DNA of 64,000 nt from Acidianus infernus (GTDB taxonomy: Archaea; Thermoproteota; Thermoprotei_A; Sulfolobales; Sulfolobaceae): assembly GCF_009729545.1 (NCBI RefSeq), contig NZ_WFIY01000004.1:1-64000 (forward strand). Reading direction: 5' to 3'. The translations under genes and the position numbers were made by a program. Within the stretch, counting starts at the first letter, position 1. Each line of letters begins with the position of its first letter. Shown here in pieces: positions 16,025 through 24,294 of the stretch. The notes beneath the pieces are model-generated. The model was not told the DNA's origin, did no database searches, and was given only the letters and a program-made list of their open reading frames with translations.

Positions 16025-16543
16025 CTATTTCATCAATTCCTTCTCAGCAAGGTTGTAATGTTCTTCAATTTCCTCATCCCAATATTCCTTAAAGAATTCT
16101 TTTATAACCTTCATAATTTCCTTAGACAAGTAAATGATGTCATTAATAGCTTCTTCCCTTTCGTAATAGTAGCTCGCCCCTTTATAAAGTCCATTATAAG
16201 CATACCTATGTAATTCTAACGCAACTGAAGTTAGGGAATTTACCTTATATCCAAGTTCTTCAAGCCTCTGTGAAATTCCTTTTAATCCAGTGGTAGGGGC
16301 AAGGAATCCAGACTTATAATACCACTCCTTCTCTTTTTCGTTTCTAGGCATTTTCTCAAGGTTTATGACTGTTAATGCACTTATTATTGCCTTCCAAGAC
16401 TGAAATACTTTATTAGCGGAGTTCCTGCTAAACCCTTCCTTTAGTAATTTTAATCCTAAAGCTAGTTCATCTAGGCTTTCTATTATCCTTATCTTTACGT
16501 AAGCATCTCTGTGTTTCTCTATGGCAGGTATTTTTGACTCCAT
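16025..16543 (-). CDS. PaREP1/PaREP8-family helical protein
   Basis: A 172-residue all-helical protein with the PaREP1 hallmarks: a front helix YVKIRIIESLDELALGLKLL, FQSWKAIISALTVINL, and a later LTSVALELHRYAYNGLYKGA segment. The family is expanded in hyperthermophilic Crenarchaeota and is related to HEPN proteins, but its function is not established; association with mobile loci and toxin-antitoxin pairs is common. The start ATG at 16543 gives the usual length. No partner nucleotidyltransferase is next to it. Confidence 0.75.
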   Translation of the reverse strand: MESKIPAIEKHRDAYVKIRIIESLDELALGLKLLKEGFSRNSANKVFQSWKAIISALTVINLEKMPRNEKEKEWYYKSGFLAPTTGLKGISQRLEELGYKVNSLTSVALELHRYAYNGLYKGASYYYEREEAINDIIYLSKEIMKVIKEFFKEYWDEEIEEHYNLAEKELMK

Positions 16544-16649
16544 TAATCTATCATCAACTACAGAGCTAAAAAGCTTGAGAAGTTGTTCAAATTAACGTTC
16601 TTGCGAAAGAAATTGAGTAATAATTAATTGAATAAAATAATAATTACCT

Positions 16650-17102
16650 CTATCTTAATATATTCCATAGTCTGTCTATAACAGCTAACAAATCTGTAGC
16701 TAACCACAGTGGGATTGACTTTGACACGAATCCTTCGTTCTCACTTATGACTACAGGTTCTTTGTTCTCAACTTCTTTCGGAATTATCTTCGCAACTTTG
16801 TAGTAAGTTTCAACCACGTTGTTTATCACTGCTGGGTTCTTTACGACATTCATAAAATATTGGCGCAAAAGTGACGGTAAACCATACTTTTCGAGTTTTG
16901 AAACTGTCTCTGCTATGTTGCTTAATTTTGCGAAACTGAGTTCATTGGTTGGTTTCGTTGGTGGTGTGACTAGGAATGTTGGGTTTTCAACACCCGCTTT
17001 TTTCGCCAACTTTATGACTTGGGTAGGATTGGTTAAGTATAACTCATTAATTTGGTTGGCCAACTCGCTAACTAGACTTTCACTGTTTTTTTGGCTTACC
17101 AT
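16650..17102 (-). CDS. Hypothetical protein of a virus/plasmid-like cassette
   Basis: A 150-residue helical protein I do not recognise (MVSQKNSESLVSELANQINE…). It lacks signal peptide or clear motifs; the C-terminus (IPLWLATDLLAVIDRLWNIL) is an amphipathic or membrane-associated helix. It is the last gene of a minus-strand run of four small genes (zinc finger, 83-aa, 80-aa membrane protein, this one) with short intergenic gaps, an arrangement typical of Sulfolobales viruses and plasmids. Confidence 0.6.
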   Translation of the reverse strand: MVSQKNSESLVSELANQINELYLTNPTQVIKLAKKAGVENPTFLVTPPTKPTNELSFAKLSNIAETVSKLEKYGLPSLLRQYFMNVVKNPAVINNVVETYYKVAKIIPKEVENKEPVVISENEGFVSKSIPLWLATDLLAVIDRLWNILR

Positions 17103-17145
17103 GTGAGAAAGAAAAGCGTGAGACTAAAAAAGAAAATTCGTGAGG

Positions 17146-17388
17146 TTAACTTCCTTTCCTTTGGATTGCAAACGCAATTAAAAGAAACAAAACTGCAAGA
17201 ATTCCAAATGCGAATAGATACAGCACAAAATCCAGGCTAGACAACAAAGAAGGCGAGAGAGGAAGATGGGCATAAGTGGCGAAAACACCGTTAAGAAGGC
17301 CGAGTAATAAAAATGTTACTACAATGAGAAAGAGAATTGTGAATACGAATAGAAGGACGAAGAATGCGGAATAGTTAGATTCAGACAT
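17146..17388 (-). CDS. Small two-helix membrane protein
   Basis: An 80-residue protein with two long hydrophobic segments (about 8-36, AFFVLLFVFTILFLIVVTFL, and 50-75, FVLYLFAFGILAVLFLLIAF) and a short basic tail. Such minimal membrane proteins are common in fuselloviruses and conjugative plasmids of Sulfolobales, where some are capsid or envelope components; nothing in the sequence proves this here. It lies in the four-gene cassette between the 83-aa and 150-aa proteins. Confidence 0.6.
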   Translation of the reverse strand: MSESNYSAFFVLLFVFTILFLIVVTFLLLGLLNGVFATYAHLPLSPSLLSSLDFVLYLFAFGILAVLFLLIAFAIQRKGS

Positions 17389-17433
17389 TAAAAAAATGAG
17401 AGATCAAGAAAATAAAAATAAAACAGCTTTGTT

Positions 17434-17685
17434 TTAAGAACCATGCACTTTTTCGCAAGCTTCCATGAAATCTTCGCCTTCATCTAGAATATAGTGAATC
17501 AACAACTCATTCTTTTTAATTAGCTCCTTGAGTTCACTTGATGGGACTGAATATCCTGTTGGTGTTTCGAGCCCTTCATTTCTGAGATAAAAATGCGTCA
17601 TAGCTAACGTAAAATCATATGGATGTTTTTTGAGAATCTTTGCCTGTTCAAACGCTTGTCTTAACTTGATACAATCTACTTTCAT
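17434..17685 (-). CDS. Hypothetical 83-residue protein
   Basis: A small, mostly helical acidic protein (MKVDCIKLRQAFEQAKILKK…) that I do not recognise. Its start overlaps the zinc-finger gene's end by 4 bp, so the two are likely co-translated. A plasmid or viral accessory role is inferred from the context only. Confidence 0.6.
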   Translation of the reverse strand: MKVDCIKLRQAFEQAKILKKHPYDFTLAMTHFYLRNEGLETPTGYSVPSSELKELIKKNELLIHYILDEGEDFMEACEKVHGS

Positions 17686-17972
17686 TTTCTCCCTCTCTCT
17701 TTAATCTTTTCTCTCAACTTAAAATATTCTTCAGCAACCTCCAGCGTATGACTCCGCATAATATGGTTAGCAAGTACTCCAAAATTCCTATAGTGGTTAT
17801 GACAATAAGGACAGAATCCATTCGCAATTAACCAATAATGTTTGCGGAAATATGCGAGTACTACCTTATGTGAAACTTTCGTATCGCGGGAATAAGATAG
17901 GATGCGTTTAATCTTCAGAACTCTCCTCTGCAGAGGGGAAAGTATTAACAAACCGCTTTCCGCACTCTGCAT
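17682..17972 (-). CDS. Single C2H2 zinc-finger protein
   Basis: A 96-residue basic protein with one finger, CPYCHNHYRNFGVLANHIMRSH (about residues 53-75), preceded by a helical basic region. Comparable proteins occur in Sulfolobales viruses and conjugative plasmids as putative regulators. It is the first gene of the four-gene minus-strand run and probably its regulator. Its ATG at 17972 is just inside the 12-bp ATAGTTGGACAC end motif at 17997-18008, which may mark the border of the inserted DNA. Confidence 0.68.
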   Translation of the reverse strand: MQSAESGLLILSPLQRRVLKIKRILSYSRDTKVSHKVVLAYFRKHYWLIANGFCPYCHNHYRNFGVLANHIMRSHTLEVAEEYFKLREKIKERGRK

Positions 17973-17996
17973 TATTTAAAAAATCAACAATACTTT

Positions 17997-18008
17997 ATAG
18001 TTGGACAC
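17997..18008. repeat. Terminal inverted-repeat-like motif ATAGTTGGACAC
   Basis: This 12-mer is the exact reverse complement of GTGTCCAACTAT at 26526-26537 and resembles both ends of the 118-bp element at 41574-41691. It looks like the end of a transposable element lying to its left. Confidence 0.45.
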
Positions 18009-18022
18009 ACTTATTATAATTT

Positions 18023-18492
18023 ATGGAAAAAGCTTATGACTTTGAGGTAGAAGCTCTCCAGAGGTGGTTAGAGATTATCTCATGAATCCTGAAAACTTAA
18101 TGAAATACCTCATTTTAAGGATTTAAAACGAGTTGACGATGGCTGGGAGTTATATGTAAGCTGGTTATTTACAATAAAATTAAAAGTTAAGAGAGTTTTC
18201 ACTAATACAGATATCATCTATTTAGTGGAAAAAGTGAAGGTTTAATAAAGATAAAATCCAGTTTAAGGTTTACAATTTTTCCTTCGAAAGAGGAATTACT
18301 ATAGTAAGGTTAGTATTCTTTTATGATGGACCATTTGAAAGTATAGTCAAGGGGCAAGCTACTGCGTTCTATAGAAAGGGAAAGGAAGTGTTTAAAACTG
18401 AAATGACAAAGGAAAAAAAGGATTCAAGAGGAACAGAAGGGCGTAAAGGGAGAAGTATCAATTTACAAAATGAAAACGATATTTTCGGGTAA
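18023..18492 (+). pseudogene. Broken DUF3211/SRPBCC-like gene
   Basis: Three or more frameshifts break an otherwise coherent protein: MEKAYDFEV, then PEVVRDYLMNPENLMKYL, then HFKDLKRVDDGWELYVSWLF, then RLVFFYDGPFESIVKGQAT. The order (hydrophobic strand, ligand-like helix, WELYVSW strand) fits the SRPBCC-like DUF3211 proteins of Sulfolobales. The indels are single bases. It overlaps the start of the following 70-aa ORF. Confidence 0.6.
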
Positions 18493-18682
18493 AATAAATA
18501 AGGATGAGTTAGAAAAGTATCTGGAAATAGCGATGGTTAAGAGCGTTAATTCAACAGTTGTTGTAATTTTATCTGATGAGAGAAATATTGTAGAGATAAA
18601 ATTTAAGGGAGGAGAGCTAGTGGCGCAGAAAGGGGATTTAGACAGTCTTTCGTCTCCAATAACAATATTAATAAAGCAATAA
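18470..18682 (+). CDS. Small hypothetical protein after the DUF3211 relic
   Basis: A 70-residue protein (MKTIFSGKINKDELEKYLEI…) with alternating strand-helix pattern; I do not recognise the family. It overlaps the end of the decayed SRPBCC-like gene by about 23 bp and was probably its operon partner. It may itself be non-functional now. Confidence 0.45.
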   Translation: MKTIFSGKINKDELEKYLEIAMVKSVNSTVVVILSDERNIVEIKFKGGELVAQKGDLDSLSSPITILIKQ

Positions 18683-19066
18683 AGGTTTTATTATGAAAAT
18701 TTTTCTAGAAAATTATAACTTTTATCATTTAGAATCTTGAATGTTTTTATCTTAATTTCAATCCTTTATAGTTTAAGGGTATCTAATAATTTATAAATAA
18801 AGAGAAGAAATTTACCTATTCCTCGGAGGGTGACAGTGTATTATCCCTTAAGCCGTTGCTGAATTAGAAAAGCCACGGGTAAACGCTTAGTATGGGTTTA
18901 CGTGCCTTTTAGTTTTATTTTTTCCTAAGTACTTAAAAGGAACCTTTAGTGCTGCATGGTTCTACTTAGTGTTGAACGGTGAAGTTTTGCTCCCCTTAAC
19001 CCCCAGTTTTGTAAAATTCAAAGCTCATTAACTCAAAGGTTTAAGTAATCTTAAGGAAGAGTAAAG
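18683..19066. other. Intergenic region before the type III operon
   Basis: No gene seen. GC-richer patches at 18820-18900 (GGAGGGTGACAGTG, GCCACGGGTAAACG) and 18955-19010 (CTCCCCTTAACCCCC) stand out from AT-rich surroundings and may be debris of an insertion element. Confidence 0.4.
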
Positions 19067-19077
19067 TATTTAATATA
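19067..19077 (+). promoter_or_regulatory. TATA box of the type III-D operon
   Basis: TATTTAATATA lies 19-29 bp before the GTG start at 19096, the spacing of a leaderless archaeal promoter. The next eight genes overlap or are separated by at most about 20 bp, so this may be the promoter for the whole operon. Confidence 0.6.
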
Positions 19078-19095
19078 CCGTATTAAGAATCTTAT

Positions 19096-19443
19096 GTGTC
19101 CCAACAGATTACTACTCAAAAGCTCCTCGATATGGCGACAGAAATAGCTGTTTCAGGGAAAAGAGAAAGACTATCCTCAACTCAAATAAACTCTTTTCTA
19201 GAGTACGCACAACAGAGTAGGAACGTAGAATTACTTTCTCTTTTCATTATAAGACAGTCTCAAAGAGGCCATTTCGTGAATACAGGGAAACTCTTGGTTA
19301 AGTACATTACTCAACTTAACGATATAAACATGGCGATAGAACTTTTAGGATATGTAAAATGGTTAAACGAAGCGATAGAGGAGACTAGAATAGATTTTAA
19401 CACTAAGACTTTCCAAGATTTACTCAAGCAATTAACTCAATAG
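19096..19443 (+). CDS. cas11: Type III small subunit (Csm2/Cas11-like)
   Basis: A 115-residue, all-helical protein (MSQQITTQKLLDMATEIAVS…) placed first in a type III operon, the size and composition expected of the small subunit that lines the crRNA-target duplex inside the complex. The start is GTG at 19096; the ATG at 19094 is in another frame. The gene lies 8 bp before the first Cas7-like gene. Family assignment rests on size, helicity and context. Confidence 0.65.
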   Translation: MSQQITTQKLLDMATEIAVSGKRERLSSTQINSFLEYAQQSRNVELLSLFIIRQSQRGHFVNTGKLLVKYITQLNDINMAIELLGYVKWLNEAIEETRIDFNTKTFQDLLKQLTQ

Positions 19444-19451
19444 GTGGGATC

Positions 19452-20150
19452 GTGGATTTTTCAATATTTCAAGTCTTATATGAGATTACAGGGAAATTAA
19501 CCAACTTATCTCCTTTAAGGATAGGAACTGGAAAGGTTGCACGCTTCGACGAGCCTACAGATAATCCAATAATAACCATTAACGGTAAGCCTTACGTGCC
19601 AGGATCCACAATGAAAGGGGCTTTAAGAAACTTAGTCGAAATGTATTCAAAAACAAAAGGATGGAAGGTAATTTATCCTTATGACTTCAGCAAAGATGAA
19701 TCAGAGATTTACAAGGACTGTGTTCCGTGCTATTTATTCGGCTCAACTGAAAGTGCCTCCAGGGTTTTCGTCTTTGATTCCCCAATCTCTTCTGAGTACG
19801 TAAGGACTTACAGGACAATGGTGTCAATTAATAGGACATTTGGCGCACAACAGCCTGGGAACCTTTACACACTTGATTACATTGAGCCTGGTGCCTCCTT
19901 TGACTTTAGGATGAGAGTTTTTAACTTGGATTTAGAGTCTCCCACAGAGGATACGGAAAAGAAGGCAGTTGAAGCGCTTAGGTTTGCCTTGTCTCTTTTA
20001 ATGAATGAAGGAATAATGATAGGGAATAGGAAGAGCATAGGTTTAGGATTAGTAAAACTTGAGAGTCCCAAGGTGAGGAAGTTTACTCTAAAGGACGGTG
20101 GGCTCAAGGAAGAGGAAGTTGATATTAAGAGAATCTTGGGTGAGAAGTAA
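19452..20150 (+). CDS. Cas7-like backbone subunit (Csm3-like) of type III-D
   Basis: A 232-residue RAMP protein. It has the Csm3 hallmarks: LTNLSPLRIGTGKVARFDEP (with an aspartate where Csm3 carries its target-RNA cleavage residue), YVPGSTMKGALR, a cysteine pair CVPCYLFGS (zinc/loop region) and the C-terminal glycine-rich IGNRKSIGLGLV. Csm3-type subunits form the filament that holds crRNA and cut target RNA at 6-nt steps. It starts at GTG 19452, right after the small subunit. Confidence 0.88.
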   Translation: MDFSIFQVLYEITGKLTNLSPLRIGTGKVARFDEPTDNPIITINGKPYVPGSTMKGALRNLVEMYSKTKGWKVIYPYDFSKDESEIYKDCVPCYLFGSTESASRVFVFDSPISSEYVRTYRTMVSINRTFGAQQPGNLYTLDYIEPGASFDFRMRVFNLDLESPTEDTEKKAVEALRFALSLLMNEGIMIGNRKSIGLGLVKLESPKVRKFTLKDGGLKEEEVDIKRILGEK

Positions 20151-20170
20151 CGTTCGTCCACGAGGTACTA

Positions 20171-20980
20171 TTGAGGAGAGTTGAAATAAGGGGGATAGTA
20201 AGGAACATCTCTCCTCTGAGGATAGGGAATAGGGACGTAGTTGACTTTACTTCAATTACTAAAGTCCAATTATTAAAGAACAGCAGAGGGATTCCTTTCA
20301 TTCCAGGCTCTTCGTGGAAGGGAGTCTTTCGCTCCACAGGCGAAGTAATAGCCAGAAAGAAAGGGCTAAAAGTGTGCACTGGATTAACTAAAGAGACTTG
20401 TGTAGATAAGATCCCAGATTTTCAGGAGCTTATAAAAAAGGACATTGAAAAGGCAAAGAAGGTCTTCTGGGAAAAGACTTGCTTAAATTGCAAAGTCTTT
20501 GGGGCACCTTCAATCTTATCTTCCGTGTACTTCTTTGATTCTTATCCCTCTAATTATAAAATAGGAGTTAAGACAATCATTGCAATAAGCAGGGAAAATG
20601 GTGCAGTCTCTAAGGGAGCTTTAGCTACAGCAGAATACGTTGAACCAAACTCAACCTTTTCCTTCTTACTGCTAGGTGAGAATATGCCAAATTACGCAAT
20701 TGGTTATATTCTCTCAATAATGAAGGAAATTCACTACGGTTATTCTCAGGTTGGAGGTTATAAAAGTAGGGGTTTCGGTTTCGTAAAATTCGATAAATTG
20801 CAGATGAGGATTACTCATTATTCAGAGAAGAGCGGTTCTAATTCATCTCTTTCACCTTTAGACGAATTTGACTTAAAGGCAGATTATACGCAGGATGAAT
20901 TAAGCGGAGACGAGTTCTTTAAGAAGAATTCCTCCCTCCTAGAGGTGTTTAATAATGCGAGGATTCAGTACCCAATGTAA
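20171..20980 (+). CDS. Cas7-like subunit of type III-D
   Basis: A 269-residue RAMP paralogue: VRNISPLRIGNRDVVDFTSI at the N-terminus, IPFIPGSSWKGVFRS, a cysteine-containing CLNCKVFGAPS loop, and the glycine-rich VGGYKSRGFGFVKF. It is longer than the first Cas7-like protein at its C-terminus, which is polar and low-complexity. It overlaps the next gene by 26 bp. Multiple non-identical Cas7 paralogues per complex are known for type III-D of Sulfolobus. The start codon TTG at 20171 is uncertain. Confidence 0.85.
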   Translation: MRRVEIRGIVRNISPLRIGNRDVVDFTSITKVQLLKNSRGIPFIPGSSWKGVFRSTGEVIARKKGLKVCTGLTKETCVDKIPDFQELIKKDIEKAKKVFWEKTCLNCKVFGAPSILSSVYFFDSYPSNYKIGVKTIIAISRENGAVSKGALATAEYVEPNSTFSFLLLGENMPNYAIGYILSIMKEIHYGYSQVGGYKSRGFGFVKFDKLQMRITHYSEKSGSNSSLSPLDEFDLKADYTQDELSGDEFFKKNSSLLEVFNNARIQYPM

Positions 20981-21752
20981 ATCCGAGCCTACTCCTAGGA
21001 ATGTAGGAGAAAAGAGGAAAGTACACGTAAAGATTAGCGTAGTGTCGGAGTACTTTCACGTATCTCAAAATCCTAAGCCCATGCCGTTAATTGTTGAGAA
21101 GAACGCAGACGCCATCATTTCTCAATTCCTTGGCACTGGAAGAGCGGAAGTGCAGGCTGAGAGGGACGCAGTCTATTTCACCAGAGTTAGTGACGATATA
21201 GTTATTCCAGCAAACACTGTTAGAGGGGCTGTAAGGAGTAGGCTTGAAGTACTCTTTGATTGCTCTTGTTACAACTCGTTGGGCAATAAGCCTTCCACCA
21301 GTGTCTCTAAAAAATATAAGGAAATATTCAAACCTAGGAGAAAGTACAGTGACGACCTAGAAAATGAAGGAAAAGTTTGCCCAGTTTGTAACGTTTTCGG
21401 CACAGCGGGCTTAGCCAGTAGGATAACTTTTACAGACTTTAAATTAACGGCGGGTAAGGTAAGTTACGTTAACGTTCAAGGTTATACTTACGAAGTTGCA
21501 ACTAAGAATTCAGTATTTGAAGGTGACGTAATAGGTAACCTTAGCAGAGAGGAGTGGGGGATGGTTTTGTGGGGAATGGGTTGTAGGAAGGGTAAGTTTA
21601 AGGTGATTTTGATGGGTAGGTTTAAGTTCCAGAGGAGGGACTTTGCTAGGGTAAAATTTGAAGTTAACGACCAAGACTTGATTAAAGCCTGTGAGGAATT
21701 CGAAACTAAGTACTCCAAGTACTTGCACGACGTGGAGGAGGATTGGGAATGA
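20955..21752 (+). CDS. Cas7-like subunit of type III-D
   Basis: A 265-residue RAMP-family protein with IVIPANTVRGAVRSRLE (the PGSxxxG-like turn) and a paired-cysteine CPVCNVFGTAGLASR loop. An N-terminal 20 residues before VHVKISVVSEYF are polar and the true start may be later. The C-terminal glycine-rich loop is weak (VLWGMGCRKGKFKV). It overlaps the previous gene by 26 bp and the next mini-ORF by 4 bp. Assigned as a divergent Cas7 by loop pattern and context. Confidence 0.78.
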   Translation: MRGFSTQCKSEPTPRNVGEKRKVHVKISVVSEYFHVSQNPKPMPLIVEKNADAIISQFLGTGRAEVQAERDAVYFTRVSDDIVIPANTVRGAVRSRLEVLFDCSCYNSLGNKPSTSVSKKYKEIFKPRRKYSDDLENEGKVCPVCNVFGTAGLASRITFTDFKLTAGKVSYVNVQGYTYEVATKNSVFEGDVIGNLSREEWGMVLWGMGCRKGKFKVILMGRFKFQRRDFARVKFEVNDQDLIKACEEFETKYSKYLHDVEEDWE

Positions 21753-21874
21753 GGATTTGCATAAAGAGGGATCTTTCAATTACCTTTGAGGAGAAAGAAT
21801 GCGTTAAGATAGTGGAACTTGAGGAGGAAGGAAGAAAATTGAAAGCAGAAAACGTTGAATACTTGAAGGGGTGA
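21749..21874 (+). CDS. 41-residue mini-protein inside the type III-D operon
   Basis: A short frame starts at ATG 21749, overlapping the previous gene's stop (ATGA), and stops at 21872-21874, overlapping the cas10 start (GTGATG). It encodes MRICIKRDLSITFEEKECVK… ending NVEYLKG. Both junctions are of the translational-coupling kind used throughout this operon, and the codon use matches its neighbours, which argues that it is translated. The peptide is charged with alternating hydrophobics, perhaps a small beta-hairpin plus helix. Function unknown. Confidence 0.6.
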   Translation: MRICIKRDLSITFEEKECVKIVELEEEGRKLKAENVEYLKG

Positions 21875-24294
21875 TGAAGACGATAAGGGGAGTTTACCTC
21901 AACGGAGTAAAAATAACTGACGAAAACAAGAACAAGGAAGCTAGGGAGGAATTAAAGAGGCTAGTTGTAGAGTTAATGCTTACAAGTGAAAGTGGAGATG
22001 TTGATTTGTTAACTGATTACTTGTCACTTATAATTAAAGCCCCCCTACTTTTACCCTACATACCTTACTCCGGGAAAATATTATTAAATAACTTTGACTT
22101 CCTAACTTCGTATATAGCAACTAGGAGAAAGGAGTTTATAGAAAGCGGAGAAGAACTATTAAAAAGACGTACTTCAATACCTAAGAGTTTCGCAGAAGTA
22201 ATTTACGGAGGTAGGATCGATACGTTTAACTCATTAAGGACAATATTTGAAGCATTAAGCACGACTCCTGCAGACACTAGGCCTGGCTTAAACTTTGTTC
22301 CCTTGTCATCTCACCTAACGTTAACTTCACTCATAGGTTGGCTGGAACAGCCTTACTCTCAAGATTTACCTTACTTAAGGCTGGCTTCAATACTGCATGA
22401 CATTGGTAAGTTAACTTCCCCTTCTCACCATTTAACCGAAGGAATAGAATTCATGGAAGAAGTTATTAAAGAACTGGAGCTGGAGGAAAAGAATATAAAA
22501 AAGAATATAAACTTGGACGAGCTAAAGAAGGCTTTAGAATTAATTAGAACACACCATAATAGGGACGACAGCATAGTTAAGAGGGCTGACCACGTTGCTT
22601 CATCCGTTGATAGATTAATTGATGAAGTGAAAGAGATAATTCAAAGCATAGAAGAGTGCAAGCCTTTCCTAGAGTGTTACGAAGCCGGAGCTAAAGCTGA
22701 GTGCATGGAGCAAATTAAATACGACGAGAAAGACTACATAACCTGCACAGAAAAATTGTATGATGCTTTACATAAGAAGGAAAAAGTTAGGGAGAAAGAC
22801 GACGTTGTTAGTAACTATGAATGCCCTTCCATTGAAGGTAATAAAGGCTCAAGTGGTAACGTTAAAGGCTACTTATACTTCATCGACTTCCCCGGTGTAC
22901 AGTCGTTCATAAATTACTTCTCCAACTTGAGGGATTTATCAGCTGCAAGTTTCCTAGTTGATTTCTTATCGTCAACTGTTCCCTTCCTCCACTTAGATAA
23001 GCTCCACAGAGGAAAGACATTCTTACCACCTGAGGCTTTATTATCTTCAATGGGAGGGCATTCATACATAGTAGGTAGGGCGGATGTTAACCCAGAAGAT
23101 TTCATAAATAAACTAAAAGAGGACAAAATATTTAAGGAACTGGACGTTAACTTAAAGGTCAGTTGTGTCCCATTCTATTACGACAATCACGTCATTAGTT
23201 ACGATTCTTTATCGGAAGTAATAAGGAAGACTAACCTGTATTCCCTTATGCTCAACTTTAAGGAAGAAGTATTATCTTACGGCTTACACAAGGTTTGCGA
23301 CAGTTGCGGAATAAGGCCCGCAGTATACTTTGAAGGTGATTACGCTTACTGTAAGAGGTGTTATTTCGTTCATCAGCACTCAGGAAATAGGGGAGTAATG
23401 GCTAAGCTAAACTCAAAGTTTTACGTAGTCGGCGAACCTTGGGAGTATAAGAAGGAGGGAGAAGAGGAAATAGACCCTATGGAGAAAATTGCCGAAAACT
23501 CAAATTACATTTCAGTAATAAAATTTGATGGAAATGACGCAGGAAAGTACTTCAAGGACTCGCTTACCTTTGGTGAGTACAGCGCAAAGAGCTTTTGGGT
23601 AGATTATGCTGTAAAGAAGGCATACTACGACACTTTGAAGGAATTAGGTGAAGAAGCAATGATGATCCCAGTAGGAACTTTATACATTGGAGGAGACGAA
23701 GGAGTGATAATTTCTCCAGCCTCAATATCTTTACGTTTTGTTTTATCTTTCATAAAGAAGGCTGAGGAAGAAGCAAGGTTGTCTTTCAAGGTTGGAGTAA
23801 TAACTGCAAAATACGACCATCCAATACAGTTCTTAATAAACGCTACAGACAAGCTAATGGAGGAAAGTAAATATGCAAAGTCAACTGTAGGAGTTTTAAC
23901 TACATCAAGTTTCTTATCAGATAGAGCGGTTGAGGAGGAGATGGAGAAGTTTAAGGAAATATACTCTCCTAAAATAACTTTAGATGAGCTCGATAAGTTG
24001 GTATCGCTTGTAATTAGGCTGAAGACGAAGAATAAATTTAAGCACGCGGTCTCCAGTCTAGATGAAGCGTTGGAGTTATACTTAAACAGTGGAAAAGATT
24101 TGCTCAAACTTCTAGCTTACTTAGTGAGGGAGAGGCAGAGGGTTGAAGATGACGACGAGAAGGAGCTTTATAAACTTATACTAAAGACGTACAAGGAGGG
24201 TTTCGTTAACTTGTTAGGTTATTATCACGTTTTAAAAACTTTCGTTTTAGGTGAGAAGAAAAATGATAATAAGAGTAAAAGCAAAAACCCTTAA
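21871..24294 (+). CDS. cas10: Cas10 (Csm1-like) large subunit of type III-D
   Basis: An 807-residue multidomain protein. The N-terminal HD nuclease has its His-Asp pair at 176-177 (SILHDIGKLTSPSHH); a zinc finger follows at about 476-496 (CDSCGIRPAVYFEGD…CKRC); the Palm-2 cyclase core carries GGDE at 607-610 (YIGGDEGVIIS) where most Cas10 proteins have GGDD, and an earlier KFDGNDAGKYF strand. Active Cas10 makes cyclic oligoadenylate when target RNA is bound and cuts ssDNA by its HD domain. GGDE also occurs in active GGDEF cyclases, so activity is not excluded. The start may be GTG 21871 or ATG 21874. Confidence 0.93.
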   Translation: MMKTIRGVYLNGVKITDENKNKEAREELKRLVVELMLTSESGDVDLLTDYLSLIIKAPLLLPYIPYSGKILLNNFDFLTSYIATRRKEFIESGEELLKRRTSIPKSFAEVIYGGRIDTFNSLRTIFEALSTTPADTRPGLNFVPLSSHLTLTSLIGWLEQPYSQDLPYLRLASILHDIGKLTSPSHHLTEGIEFMEEVIKELELEEKNIKKNINLDELKKALELIRTHHNRDDSIVKRADHVASSVDRLIDEVKEIIQSIEECKPFLECYEAGAKAECMEQIKYDEKDYITCTEKLYDALHKKEKVREKDDVVSNYECPSIEGNKGSSGNVKGYLYFIDFPGVQSFINYFSNLRDLSAASFLVDFLSSTVPFLHLDKLHRGKTFLPPEALLSSMGGHSYIVGRADVNPEDFINKLKEDKIFKELDVNLKVSCVPFYYDNHVISYDSLSEVIRKTNLYSLMLNFKEEVLSYGLHKVCDSCGIRPAVYFEGDYAYCKRCYFVHQHSGNRGVMAKLNSKFYVVGEPWEYKKEGEEEIDPMEKIAENSNYISVIKFDGNDAGKYFKDSLTFGEYSAKSFWVDYAVKKAYYDTLKELGEEAMMIPVGTLYIGGDEGVIISPASISLRFVLSFIKKAEEEARLSFKVGVITAKYDHPIQFLINATDKLMEESKYAKSTVGVLTTSSFLSDRAVEEEMEKFKEIYSPKITLDELDKLVSLVIRLKTKNKFKHAVSSLDEALELYLNSGKDLLKLLAYLVRERQRVEDDDEKELYKLILKTYKEGFVNLLGYYHVLKTFVLGEKKNDNKSKSKNP

